Positions 44,958 through 56,355 of a DNA stretch of 64,000 nt are shown here, in pieces. How positions within the stretch are numbered: position 1 is the first letter of the stretch; each line of letters begins with the position of its first letter. The DNA comes from Alnus glutinosa (lineage: Eukaryota; Streptophyta; Magnoliopsida; Fagales; Betulaceae). The position numbers and the translations under genes were made by a program. The notes beneath the pieces were generated by a model. The model saw only the letters and a program-made list of their open reading frames with translations, did no database searches and was not told the origin of the DNA. The DNA lies in contig NC_084894.1 of NCBI RefSeq assembly GCF_958979055.1, positions 2,919,001 to 2,983,000 of the forward strand. The letters are read 5' to 3'.

Positions 44958-46952
44958 ATGATCAGATCTCTGCGTTTCCTCCCGAACTTACTTTCGGACC
45001 CTCTTCTCTCCTCTTCTCTCCTTCACACTCGCTCCCTCTCACCCCATAGAGAAAGACCTTCCAACTGGAACACAACCCACAGTCTTGTTCGAACGAATCC
45101 ACTCCTCTCCCTATTAGAACAATGCAAATCCCTTTCCCAGTTGAAGCAAATCCAAGCCCAAATGGTCCTCACAGGCTTGTTCTCAGATGGGTTTGCCTTA
45201 AGCCGGCTCATTGCCTTTTGCGCGATCTCTGAGGGGCGGAATCTAGAGTATGGCACCAGGATTTTGTATAATGCGCATGACCCAAATGTGTTTTCTTGGA
45301 ATGTTGCTATTAGAGGGTATTCCGAGAGCGAAAAACCGGAAAAAGCGGTTGTGCTGTATAAGGGAATGTTGCGCAATGGTGGGTCGAGGCCGGATAATTA
45401 TACTTACCCTTTGTTGCTGAAAGTTTGTGCTAGTTTATCGTTGAAATTGATTGGGAATGAGATTCTTGGGCATGTGTTAAAGTTGGGGTTTGATTCGGAT
45501 ATATATGTGCACAATGCAGTGATTCATATGTTGGTTTCACGTGGAGAATTGGAGGTGGCACGTAAGGTGTTTGATGAAGGTTGTGTAAGAGATTTGGTTT
45601 CTTGGAATTCTTTGATTAATGGGTATGTTAGGAGTGGGTTGGCATGCGAGGCATTAAGGCTTTATCGAGAATTGGAAGTGGAGAGAGTGGAGCCGGATGA
45701 GATTACGATGATTGGGGTGATTTCTTCGTGTGCTCAGCTAGAGAATTTGAATCTTGGGAGAGAATTTCATCGGTATATTGAGGAAAATGGGTTGAATTTG
45801 ACAGTTCCACTTTCTAATGTGCTTATGGACATGTATATGAAGTGTGGGAATCTTGAAGAGGCACAAGCAATGTTTGATAGCATGGCAAAGAGAACAATTG
45901 TCTCTTGGACTACAATGATCGTGGGATATGCCAAACTTGGGTTTCTGGATATTGCGCGGGAGCTCTTCTATCAGATGCCAGAAAAGGATGTTGTTCCATG
46001 GAATGCAATAATTGGTGGTTATGTTCAAGCCAAGCGCAGCAAGGAGGCTTTGTCTTTGTTTCATGAAATGCAAGCTAGTAATACAAATCCTGATGAGGTG
46101 ACCATGGTTAACTGCTTATCTGCCTGCTCACAACTTGGAGCGCTTGATGTTGGAATATGGATCCACCGTTACATAGAAAAACACAATCTCTTTTTAAATG
46201 TTGCCTTAGGAACTGCTCTAGTTGATATGTATGCCAAGTGTGGGAACATCACAAAGGCTCTCCAGGTTTTCCAGGAGGTGCCTCAAAGAAACTCAATGAC
46301 TTGGACAGCTGTTATCTGTGGCTTAGCCCTTCATGGGACTGCACATGATGCCTTATCTTACTTCTCAGAAATGATTGACATTGGGTTGGTGCCTGATGAG
46401 ATCACCTTTCTTGGGGTCTTATCCGCTTGTTGCCATGGAGGTCTGGTTGAAGAGGGTCGTAAGTATTTTGCTCAAATGAGTTCCAAATTCAATATTTCCC
46501 CCAAGCTCAAACACTACTCCTGCATGGTGGACCTTCTAGGTAGGGCTGGTCTTCTGGAAGAGGCAGAAGAGCTTATTAATAGCATGCCAATGGAAGCAGA
46601 TGCTGTGGTTTGGGGTGCATTGTTCTTTGCTTGTCGTACTCATGGGAATGTTATGATGGGAGAAATGGCAGCTTTGAAGCTTCTTGAGTTGGATCCTAAT
46701 GACAGTGGAATTTATGTTTTGCTTGCTAATATGTATGGAGAAGCAAATATGTGGGAGGAGGCTAGGAATGTGAGGAAGATGATGATGGAGAGAGGAGTAG
46801 AGAAGACTCCAGGTTGTAGCTCAATTGAGGTGAATGGCATTGTTAATGAATTTATTGTTCGGGACAATTCGCACCCTGAATGTAGACAAATTTATGAATG
46901 TTTAGTTCAGTTAACACGACAATCTGAGCTTGTCGGATGTATATATGCATGA
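44958..46952 (+). CDS. SLO1: SLO1-like PPR protein (PLS class, E/E+ domains), mitochondrial RNA editing factor
   Basis: Single exon, 664 residues from ATG 44958. The N-terminus (MIRSLRFLPNLLSDPL..) is R/S/L-rich, as in mitochondrial presequences. From about residue 40, tandem P, L and S repeats follow, with typical turns such as VFSWNVAIRGYSE, DLVSWNSLINGYV, VVPWNAIIGGYVQA and LVDMYAKCGN. The C-terminal 100 residues form the E/E+ region (DPNDSGIYVLLANMYGEANMW, then PGCSSIEVNGIVNEFIVRD). There is no DYW deaminase domain. The order and wording of motifs match Arabidopsis SLO1 (At2g22410), known to be needed for mitochondrial nad4/nad9 C-to-U editing. Orthology is inferred from memory of that protein. 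It is the only intact copy of the three PPR segments in the cluster. Confidence 0.9.
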   Translation: MIRSLRFLPNLLSDPLLSSSLLHTRSLSPHRERPSNWNTTHSLVRTNPLLSLLEQCKSLSQLKQIQAQMVLTGLFSDGFALSRLIAFCAISEGRNLEYGTRILYNAHDPNVFSWNVAIRGYSESEKPEKAVVLYKGMLRNGGSRPDNYTYPLLLKVCASLSLKLIGNEILGHVLKLGFDSDIYVHNAVIHMLVSRGELEVARKVFDEGCVRDLVSWNSLINGYVRSGLACEALRLYRELEVERVEPDEITMIGVISSCAQLENLNLGREFHRYIEENGLNLTVPLSNVLMDMYMKCGNLEEAQAMFDSMAKRTIVSWTTMIVGYAKLGFLDIARELFYQMPEKDVVPWNAIIGGYVQAKRSKEALSLFHEMQASNTNPDEVTMVNCLSACSQLGALDVGIWIHRYIEKHNLFLNVALGTALVDMYAKCGNITKALQVFQEVPQRNSMTWTAVICGLALHGTAHDALSYFSEMIDIGLVPDEITFLGVLSACCHGGLVEEGRKYFAQMSSKFNISPKLKHYSCMVDLLGRAGLLEEAEELINSMPMEADAVVWGALFFACRTHGNVMMGEMAALKLLELDPNDSGIYVLLANMYGEANMWEEARNVRKMMMERGVEKTPGCSSIEVNGIVNEFIVRDNSHPECRQIYECLVQLTRQSELVGCIYA

Positions 46953-47519
46953 GCAGGTCAGTTCTTTTGAATCTAAAACACAAATTATTTCGACAATAGA
47001 TCTGATGACAGTGATGTGTTAGTATTGACGCTTATTCATGAACCATGTTACAGCTTTCTTCTTTATGATATATATATATATTGTAAGTACTTTATGATAT
47101 ATTAAGTTGTCTGCTGTATGTTCCTTTTTTCTATTTTTTCCGTCTGTATATTTTTGTTATCTTGTTGTAACCTGTATGCTGCCTCATATGTTGTATATTT
47201 TGTTTTTTGGTTCAAAATTTACATTTCTGGCCTATAATTTGGTTGCCAATTGGTTGCAATCAATGGCAAATTTTCCACTAGTCTTCATCCTGAGTGGCCT
47301 TATTGTTATAGGAACACTGTGAAGCTGTTTCTTTGTTTCTTAACTTGTAAGATTGTACGAGTTTTCCATCATGGGGACTTGGGGAGTACTCTTGTTTTTT
47401 TTACCCACATATTTCATGTTCTAAGATAAGTACTGTTAATTGGTTCAAGCTATTCTGACTACAACTGTTATAAGTATGATTATTCTTTGACCATAACTTG
47501 TTGCATTAGTTGCAGGCAC
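46953..47519. other. 3' flank of the PPR gene
   Basis: T-rich sequence that probably contains the PPR 3' UTR. No gene is seen. Confidence 0.5.
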
Positions 47520-47935
47520 TTCACAATCAAGACACAATGGTTGTTTGACCCTTGCACAGTGTTCAGAAGGTAGCTAGTCAGCTCCATCTCAGTTACATTC
47601 TTTTCCCAAGTGTTTAACTCACTGGGGAGGCTTCACAAGGCCTACTTTTTATCAGAGGCCTTCTGCATTTGGAAAGTATTCTGTTGCAAGATTGCAGTTC
47701 TTTGTGAACCACGGATGCCAAGCTACCCTTTTTGTTGTTTCAACTAATGTAAGTGTAATTTTCCAAGACTCTTCAGAGAAAGGCTTTGCCAAATTTTGTT
47801 CTGACAAAATTGCTGCATCCAAAACAGTTGCTGCTCTGATTTGTTGCTCAAAGCTTGAGAGATGAAACCAGGAAGATTGGCTGACTGGCTTTCTGCCCCA
47901 CATGGGATGAGATATACGCGAGGATGTTGTTTGTC
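47520..47935 (+). pseudogene. Ancient relic of ADP/ATP carrier exon 1
   Basis: The sequence aligns by eye with carrier exon 1: TTGCAGG..AATGG leader junction, CAGCTCCATCTCAGTT, TTTTCCCAAG, AAGGCCTACTTTTTATCAGAGGC.TT.TGCAT.TGGAAA, GATTGCAGT, CATGCCGAGC-like ATGCCAAGCTACCC, and AGAGAAAGGCTTTGCC. Stops and indels occur throughout, and the other exons are not recognisable. It is far more decayed than copies A-C, so it predates their triplication. Confidence 0.75.
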
Positions 47936-49298
47936 AATTCCAGCTCAGGTTCACCATATCCTTTAACATTTTAGCTTATTATGTTCCCTCCTTTTCATCC
48001 ATGTCTGTTGGGCTTACTATTGTCTGGATTCTTTCCCAGTTCTTGTTCATTTTTTGATGTCAATGATTCATTCTGATCTGAATGTTGCAGGTTAGTATTA
48101 AATTGCATATTTATGGAAAAATCAAGCCCAATATTGTATCTCTATGTTGCCATTAGGTGGATTGGCTTTCTTTTCCCTATTTAACTGGCCACCTGGATCT
48201 GATTGGCTTGATTTTAGGAAGTAGAAATTGTTGAACCTATCACCTACATGGATAACAATTATAGATGGTAGTAAAAACAAAAAAGGGTTGGATTCGTCAT
48301 ATAATAAAGAGGCATCTTTCTGCATAATTGTGCTGTTTGGTAATGTCGATAAACATTTCCTTTCCCAACCGGACAATACCATTAACTTTGTCTCTCAAAA
48401 GTTCCTGCTCATATCCATTTGGAATAATTCCTAAAGTTGGAAAAAAAAAATGAAAAATGTAAAAACAAAAAAGAAAGAGGAAGTAAATAAAGAAATAAGG
48501 GACAGTTATATAGTAAACCCTAGAGGGCATCCTTAATTTTAAATTTAATCCTAAAGTTTTAATTTAATTAATATAGTTTCAAAATTTTACAATCTAAACT
48601 CTTTGTAAAGTGAATTATAAGTGGTGTTTGACACCTAGAGATTGCAAACTGGCTCGCACAAGCATAAAGAAGTTAAAAAACCCTAGTAAGATAACTGCAA
48701 TATGACTTTGTAACTTCATAGTATGTGATTATAATTTTGCTGAGCTTTATACTTTGTTATCTAAGAGCTTTATGCTCGTGATCTTTGATCAATGAAATAC
48801 TCAAATCTTTCGTTCAAAAATAAAATAAAATAAGCGCAATATGATGAAATGCAATTATGCGATAAATAGTGATATAATTAAAATTTTAGAATTTAATTTA
48901 AATTAATATCACATTTAAGGTTATTATCTAACTATTCCAATAAAATATGATGGCATTGGCTAAAGGGCAGAGTTGTTAAATTACGATTTATCTTAAAAGC
49001 TTAAGCTGTTAGGAAATAGTAAATTTAATCATTTAATTAAGAGAAATGCTAGATATAATAATTCTATTCAACAAGGTTGACAACTTGACATGACACTCCC
49101 AACTAGCCTTTGAATTAATCCTTGATAAATGCTTAAAAAGATAATGCTTAATTTGGAGTGCCACGTTAACATTGTTGGACAATTGTAAGACAAAAAGAAC
49201 TCAAACTTCCAATCAATAAGAGATACTCAACGCCTAAAATATTTAATTAAAATGACTTGCATTTCTAAAAACTTAAAACTTAAATTTAATAATTTAAT
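47936..49298. other. Spacer with a TRIM-like solo terminal repeat
   Basis: Mostly AT-rich unique sequence. Around 48990-49050 the sequence TGTTAAATTACGATTT..AAAAGCTTAAGCTGTTAGGAAATAG..TTTAATCATTTAATTAA resembles the terminal repeat of the TRIM element at 57312-57600. No gene is seen. Confidence 0.45.
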
Positions 49299-49738
49299 GG
49301 GAAAATTATAGTTTAGCCCTCAAAATTGCCAGCCATTATTTTGCAAGTAGTCTCACGAACTACCAACGCTTGGACTCTGGCCCCCCCCAAACTACAAAAA
49401 CGTTTCAAAAAGGTCAATTTTGTTGAAATATGCCTATAATACCCCTGCCATGTGTCATTTTTCAATAATAAAAAAAATCTAAGTTTTTTTTTTTTTTTTT
49501 TAATTTTTTCTTTTTCTTTTTTTTTTTTTTGAAAAAAAAAATTTAGTTTATTTAAGTTTTTAACTTTTTTTTTTTAATTAAAAAAAGACACGTGACAGGA
49601 GTATTACAGGCATATTTCGATAAAATATGCATTTTTTAAATGTTTTAGTAGTTTGGGGGCTAGAATCAAAGCGTTGATAGTTCGTGGGATTAATTGCAAA
49701 ACAGCTGGCAATATTAAGGACTAAATTGTAATTTTCTC
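49299..49738. mobile_element. 440-bp Mutator-like foldback MITE
   Basis: Inverted ends GGGAAAATTATAGTTTAG / (reverse) GAGAAAATTACAATTTAG have arms that stay similar for about 200 bp, including GCCAGC..TTTGCAA and CGAACTA.CAACGCTT. It is flanked by the perfect 9-bp duplication TAATTTAAT (49290-49298, 49739-49747). Confidence 0.9.
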
Positions 49739-49747
49739 TAATTTAAT

Positions 49748-51216
49748 TAATATTGTAACATTAATTAACCTATTCAGCCTAACTTAGGGTTGGAATTTAA
49801 GAGCCTAAAAACTTTGTGAACCTAGTGAGACATGCGCAGACAAAAGGAATGGGAGAGAGAATATAATGAGCCGTCCATCCCTTCCCTTGCACGCCAGGTT
49901 TTGTTCCATTCTCTGATCATCCAATCCACTCATTCATGTCTCCCCCACATGCCAGACAGACAGCTTTTGCCATTCTTGCTTAATTAGTGCTGTGACACCA
50001 TGGCAGACCCAAAACATCAGTCATCTAGGAAAGGTGATTGGGGAGCATTTTTTTTAGGTCAATTTCCAATCATGTTGCCCCCAGTTTCGCAACATTTTTT
50101 CACGGGTGAAATAGGTTTTTCTTCACCCACGGTTGCTTTACTTGCTTAACCTTCACCAATCATTGTTTTGCCCATCTTCCTTTATCGTCTCTCTCTAATG
50201 GGAAAGAGAGGTGAACTTTATACCCACCATTATTAGAGTTTTAAAGACGGACGGATCGACCGACCGGAATCTCCTACAATTGTTTATTTTAATTGTAGAG
50301 CAATTGAAACAAGTAATCAAAAGAAGCTCTTGATGAGACTCGTGTATCTGTGCCCGTCTGAGCACCTATTTGAACATCTAAACCCTATCGAAACATGAAT
50401 TATAGTCGATCCCGATTGTTTAAAAACCACGTTATATACATTTGATCATTGTTGCGTGCTGTCCATGTGTATACTCACTCTTGCATGATCATAAAAGTAT
50501 GTGCACAATTTTGTCAAACAAAAAGAAAAGCATTATTGTGGGTTGAGAGAGAAAAGAAGAAAGTGAAAGTCAAAAAATAATGATGAAAAATCTCATGCAA
50601 ATTAATGGAAAAACAGGAATAAAGATTAGCCTGATAATTAAGTTTGAGAGGAAAAATATTTTAAAATTTGTTTTTAACCACTTTTGCTATTTCTTCCTCT
50701 GCTAATAATGCAAGTAAAAGATAATAAATAAATAAATAAATAAATAAAAAAGATGAAAAAAGCTACTTGTACTCAATTTGCTGCAATTGCCCGTCTTTTG
50801 CTTTTTGGAATTATTTGATTATGAACCTTAATCCACAAGTAAGAATTCTCAAGCAACCTTTTCATCACACATGAGAATTCTTTTGCCACCACGTAACAAA
50901 GAAGGCCTTTGAAGAAATTCCAAAACGCCGTTTTCGATTCTCTCCATATATGCCATGATTGTGTAGAGGAGATTCTAACGTCCAAAGTAACATGTGATGT
51001 GTAAAATTATACCCTTTACTCTTTCTTTCTCTAAGCAATATAAGGGGATTAAAAAATAGAAAAGCAAATACATAAAGGGAGGGAGGGTAGGGCAACAAGA
51101 AATGGACAGTAAAAAACTACGGCTTTTGAAACTGCGGTAGAATAGAACTGATAATAACTTAATTGAAGTTGCCAGAGAAAAATGTCACTGCAATGTCCGG
51201 TAAGCATGGTATCATT
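49748..51216. other. Spacer, nothing recognised
   Basis: AT-rich, with a short AAAT repeat (50727-50748) and no supported frame. Confidence 0.5.
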
Positions 51217-51641
51217 TAGGGGTGGGCAAATTATCCAACTACCGTTTACCAACCGCTTACTGAACCAAACCGAACCACCATTGACCGCCTATCGACTAAT
51301 TTCGGTTTGGTAGTAAGTATAAAATTTTACTTTGAAAGTCGGTTCGGTAACCGAACCAAACCAAATCACCTTTTAACTGACTTATCGAATCGAACTGTTT
51401 TTTAACCGAACCGACATAAAACGAACCGACGTTGTTTTAGTAAAGAACGAAACATTTGATAGAATTTTTTTTTTTTAAAAAATAAAACGATGTTGTTTCA
51501 TTACCCATGTTAATTAACCGAATGTTAACCGATTTAACCAGCCACTTATTAACCGACTTAACTGAAATAATACGCTGATTGCATTCCAACAAAGTCGGTT
51601 AATCGACTGAATTAACCGTCTACCGAACCGATACCCACTCC
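51217..51641. mobile_element. hAT-like MITE
   Basis: The ends TAGGGGTGGGCAAA and (reverse) GGAGTGGGTATCGG are inverted matches. The interior is rich in CCGAACCGA / TCGGTTCGGT. TATCATT is present on both sides (51210-51216, 51642-51648). Confidence 0.8.
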
Positions 51642-52600
51642 TATCATTGGCTGTTGGATGCCCTTCCCTCATTCTTTCGTTCTATTCAACTTGTTTTTGG
51701 GGGATAGCATTGTGTATTGGATGCCCTACCTAGATGACATTAGACGTATGTTGGCGCCCACATGATTGTTGAGCAGCGATAAAAACACCCAGCTATGCAA
51801 AAGTGGGGAAAAGAGTGTTTCTTTAATAAGAAGTGTGTGCTTTGTAGTTTTAATTCCCAACGAAAGCCCCCAACCAACACCAACTTCCATTTTCAGAGGA
51901 AGTCAGATGGTTTTGGTGATCCTTCTTCAACCATCCTCATCACCCATTTCGAAAAGACAAGCCAACCACCAACTGCAACCCCATCCACAGCCCTAGGATT
52001 CGGTTGCGCAAGTTGACTCTCACATGCATGCCCACGCTTAATTATTTGATTCATAATGCTTTCCTAACTTTAATAATTTTGATGAGAAATGAGCTCAATT
52101 TGAGAGTGTAATCAATCAAAACCCATTGTAATTAGTGATGTAGTGTCGCCCGAGCCGCCCGGTCGACTCTCGACAGACTATATACCATATTTTTATTTCA
52201 CAATTATCACGTGACAATTTTAACTGATTGTTAGATTTCTTGTCAGTATTATTGAACAACAATGTAATTTTTAACATTACTCATATGAAAGAATCGGGTA
52301 CAAACAACATTGCTCATAAGGTTGGCGTGAATGCAACAAACTATAACTACTGTTGAACTGCATGTGAACCATCATGATTCATTATTCATTGGTGGGTGAG
52401 GTAGCTAACATGCCCACACACACTCACAAGTACTAAATCCAAACCAAAATTAATTAACAAAAAAAAAAAAAAAAAAAAAAAAAGAAGCAAAAAGATTAAA
52501 AAGGTAGAGGTGCAATTATTGCAATCACGCAGCGCGTGACACCGGATCACTTCTCCCCCCCCCCTCCCCACCCGTAACGGAGTTGGCTTCGCGTGTCCAT
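51642..52600. other. Upstream spacer of the RING ligase gene
   Basis: Includes a 24-base A tract (52459-52482) and a C-tract at 52554-52564. The minus- and plus-strand frames here are low-complexity and unsupported. Confidence 0.5.
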
Positions 52601-53974
52601 GAAATAACCACCGCATAAAAGCCTCGGATTGAAACAGAATCTGTGGAAAACCAAAGTGAAGAACTGGATATTATTTACGAAGCTGCCATTTCGTTCCCAA
52701 TTCCTCGTGCGCTTTTTCTCTCTCTCTCTCTCTCTCGCACACACATCCGCAGAGTAGCAGAAGAAGCTCATATCAGAATCAGAAGAAAAGCGATCAATGT
52801 CGGTTCTTTAATCCCTCTACAGAATCCACCTTTTCTTTCTTCTTATTTTTCTTTACGAGCTTTTTTTATTTTATTTTTATTTTTTTTAAATTATAGATTT
52901 ATATATAGTTTGTGATGGATTGATTCCATTGGCGTGCTTTCTCTCACGTTCCCGAAAATTCGGGGACCGAAATCCTGGGAAAAAGAAAGGAAATTAAGAA
53001 AAAACGTGAATTTTCTTGGTGTGGAGTGAGCTGTTGGAGATCGGTAACATGTAATGAGGTACTTTTTTGGTGGTTTTCTTATGTTCTGCTTGGTTGCTGA
53101 GAAGATGGGGGGCGAGGAGAGGAAATGAAATGGAAATTTGGTTTTCGTGGGAGGAGTTTAGGTCGTGTAAGCAGGAATTGCTTGGTATCAGGCTCGGATG
53201 GAAGCGCATTTTACGCTTTCTTGGATCATTAATGATAGGGAAATATTAAATCGTATTATTATTATTTTTTCCTTTTGCTTCATTTTCTGACCAGCCAAAC
53301 CGAGCACGTGATTTACGTTTAGTGATTGCGGGAAATTCAGGATAATTTTTTTGCAAATTGGCGAAAAATATTACGACCTTGGTGTTTTACGCATTTGCAT
53401 TTTTTTTCTTTTATAATGTTTTCAATAATTTTCTCCTCCACTTTGTTCTGGTTGTTTTGATGGAAAATTGTTTATATGGATAGTTTATTAGAAGATAAAA
53501 TTTTTATGGAACTATTTACCATTGACAAGTTATATGGTTGCAGAACTGTATGATTGGAATAAAAAATAAAAAAATTGAGCCTTTGGATAGTTTTGGAAAC
53601 ATAACTTATTGTCTAATTTTGCTTGAACGGTTGCATTAATCGTAGAAACCGTTGTTTATTTATTCATTTATCTATTTTTGCTTACATTTAGCTTTTACAC
53701 CTAAAAAGCGTTTGAATTTACTTTTGGGAAATTCTGTTTGTTTTTTCTGCAGTTGTAGGAATCATTGTAAGACCAAGAACTAATCGGCTTTTGTTGGCCG
53801 CTTGATTTTTCCGTTGAATGAATCTGCAAGCGAGAATTTTGAAGGAAGCTCAGGTTTGCATCTACTCATTTGTTTTCTTTGTATGCTTTGGTGCATTTGA
53901 AAATTAAGTATTCATTTTGTTATTCCGTGTTTGTTGTGCCACAGATTTCTTGCGTGAGAGTTTAGTGGTTCAAA
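52601..53974 (+). promoter_or_regulatory. Promoter and spliced 5' leader of the BIG BROTHER-like gene
   Basis: The TATA-like CATAAAAGCC lies at about 52613-52622 and a CT repeat at 52718-52737. A leader exon probably ends at ATCG|GTAACA (53043). A second leader exon is 53753-53853 (CTGCAG acceptor, CTCAG|GTTTGC donor), and the third begins at 53945 after CCACAG. Two upstream ORFs are visible: ATGTCGGTTCTTTAA at 52797, and one from ATG 53818 that crosses the last leader junction and stops before the main ATG. Confidence 0.6.
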
Positions 53975-56319
53975 ATGAGTTGGAATCCACATATGGGAGC
54001 TCATTATGTGAACACCAGCTATCCTTATAGTACAGCTGGAAGCTTTATGGAGTACTTTGAAGGTCTTACGTATGAACATGTGAATTTCATTTTTTCCGGT
54101 GCTTCACATGGTCAGGTACTTTATGTTTGATGTCATAAATTTTGAAATATAGGGAAATTATATTATGGTTTTTCTGTATGCTTTCAGCAACAATTTGCTC
54201 AAAAGATTCGTAATTGTTCTCTTAATTGATAGAGATTGTTCCCTTGTTACAATACTCCGTTTCCTAGATGTGGATTGTGGGGAAGCAGTACTTTGATTAT
54301 ATGGATCTTAGAATTTCTCATATGTAATTCATCCAAAAAAAAAAAAAAAAAACTGAAAAGAATTTATCATAAATTCTGATTTATACTTGATTTGTACTTT
54401 AAATTTGTCTACTACCAATACTTTGTAAGTTTGAACTTTTAAGTGTTTGGTTACATAATGTCGATCCCTGTTTAAAATTAATTGGTTTTTTATCACTGCA
54501 AAAATTATATTAATATTTCATGTAAGAATAAGATTTCCTTCCTATATGTGCAGGAAAGTGTGTACCCACCCATGAATACAAATTTGTACAAGTTTGGCTT
54601 TTCTGAACCTGAGAGCACTACGTATTACGATCATAGTCATGCTTATGTGGTGAATGACCATGAACCAAGAATTGATGAATATAGAAGGCCATTTGAGAAC
54701 TCTTCAACGATGATTAATGAACAGACTGCTGCAATACATACAGAATGGGACGGAAATGCAAGCACTACTACACATGACAACCATATAGAATGTAAGTTCT
54801 AAATCCATTGGAACATGGAAGATATTGATTAGGTGTGTTAATCATTGTAAAGTTTGTTGTTCTTAATATTGCAGTTAAGAGGATTTTTCATTACATGATT
54901 TCATGTATGTTTGTCAAATTTATACATGTAGTATTTTGTTAATCTCTTTTTTAAACTGTTTTAGAGCCAACTGTTGGCAATGTTTGCCAAATTCATGCAG
55001 GTAGGCTTTGGCAATCTCTTTTTCCCTGTTTGGGGCTAACTATTTGCTATAGTGGTCCCTAATGTAGACATTGATTTGTAAAGCTTGTAGTATCATGTAC
55101 TTTTGCAATCAACTGGTATGCATATTATGTTGACTGAAATATGTAGAACATGGACATTATGAGTTGACGTTTGTAACTTTGCCAAGTTGTCACAGCACCA
55201 TATAGTAGTTGGTTTTTTTAGTACAACTGTCAAGGATACTGGATGCATTAGACTTTGGAGGAGCAATTGTAGCTTACCAGCTTTTTTCTAACTTGAGTTG
55301 ATGAATCAATGGTATGTTACAAGTGGTTTTCTTGGTTCTGCAAGTGATCTTAGAAACCTATTAATTTGACTGATTAATCTAGAGACTAATCAACAGAGGA
55401 CCATCCTCCAATATCTTTTTCTTTCTTACCCAAGCAACATAGGAGGGAGCCTTCTTAACCAAAGAACAGAATACTCGGCTGAGAAAACAAGCTCGTCAAA
55501 CTTCTTGTTCAAGAGGGCAATTTATGAGCTGGTGCTTTGTTTAGGTTGAAATTCTTTTTTTTTTTTTTGATAAGTAAAAGCAGTGATAAGAAAAAACTCA
55601 AGCAATTGTTTAGGTTGAAATTCTAAGAGCGATACTGCATATACTTTAGCGATATTATCCAATGTATTATTCTTGTGCACTCATTATTATCATTATGAAT
55701 GGTTTAAACCTTCTACTATTTCATGGAATCACCTGATTTGAACTGTCACCTCGATATGCAATGCCATTAATCATTATTTTCTCCACTCTATTCTCACTTA
55801 AAGTAACCGTGTGCTGGGAACTTAGAAGCCAAGAGTTTAGCATGCCAAGTTAGCAAGCATTTGTAAATCATGTGTACAAATTAAAAATTTAACCCCTGTT
55901 ACCCCACAGATGTAAGATATTGACTACATATGATGGTTGTACCATAGAATTTTCCATTACTTGATGTTTGTGATTAGTTGGGCATAAAGGGATTCGTGGC
56001 TGCTTAGAAGTTGTCATCAGCCTTTCTTCCCTCCCTCTGATTTTTTCCCTATTCCTATAATATTGATTGGAATCTAAACAACTTATCCCTTAATTTAAGT
56101 AACTTCCTTTATTTTTCAGGCCCACGGAGACATCAAAATTCTAATGATTATCAGGTATGTAGCTTTTATAAGTTTAGAGTGCAAAACAAAATGTACCTAA
56201 GTGCTGTAAACATATGAATAGCCTCTCATGTGTTGCTTCAAGTCTTTCTCTAACACGCACAAAATGCAGGGGTGGGGGGGAGGGTGGTCAACTCTCTCTA
56301 ACACATGCATACTTCGCGT

Positions 56320-56355
<36 letters not shown>

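Noticed and set aside
55551-55620. Possible LINE or SINE tail (poly-T then GATAAGTAAAAGCAGTG) in a BB intron
   Set aside because: Too short to identify, with no target duplication found.
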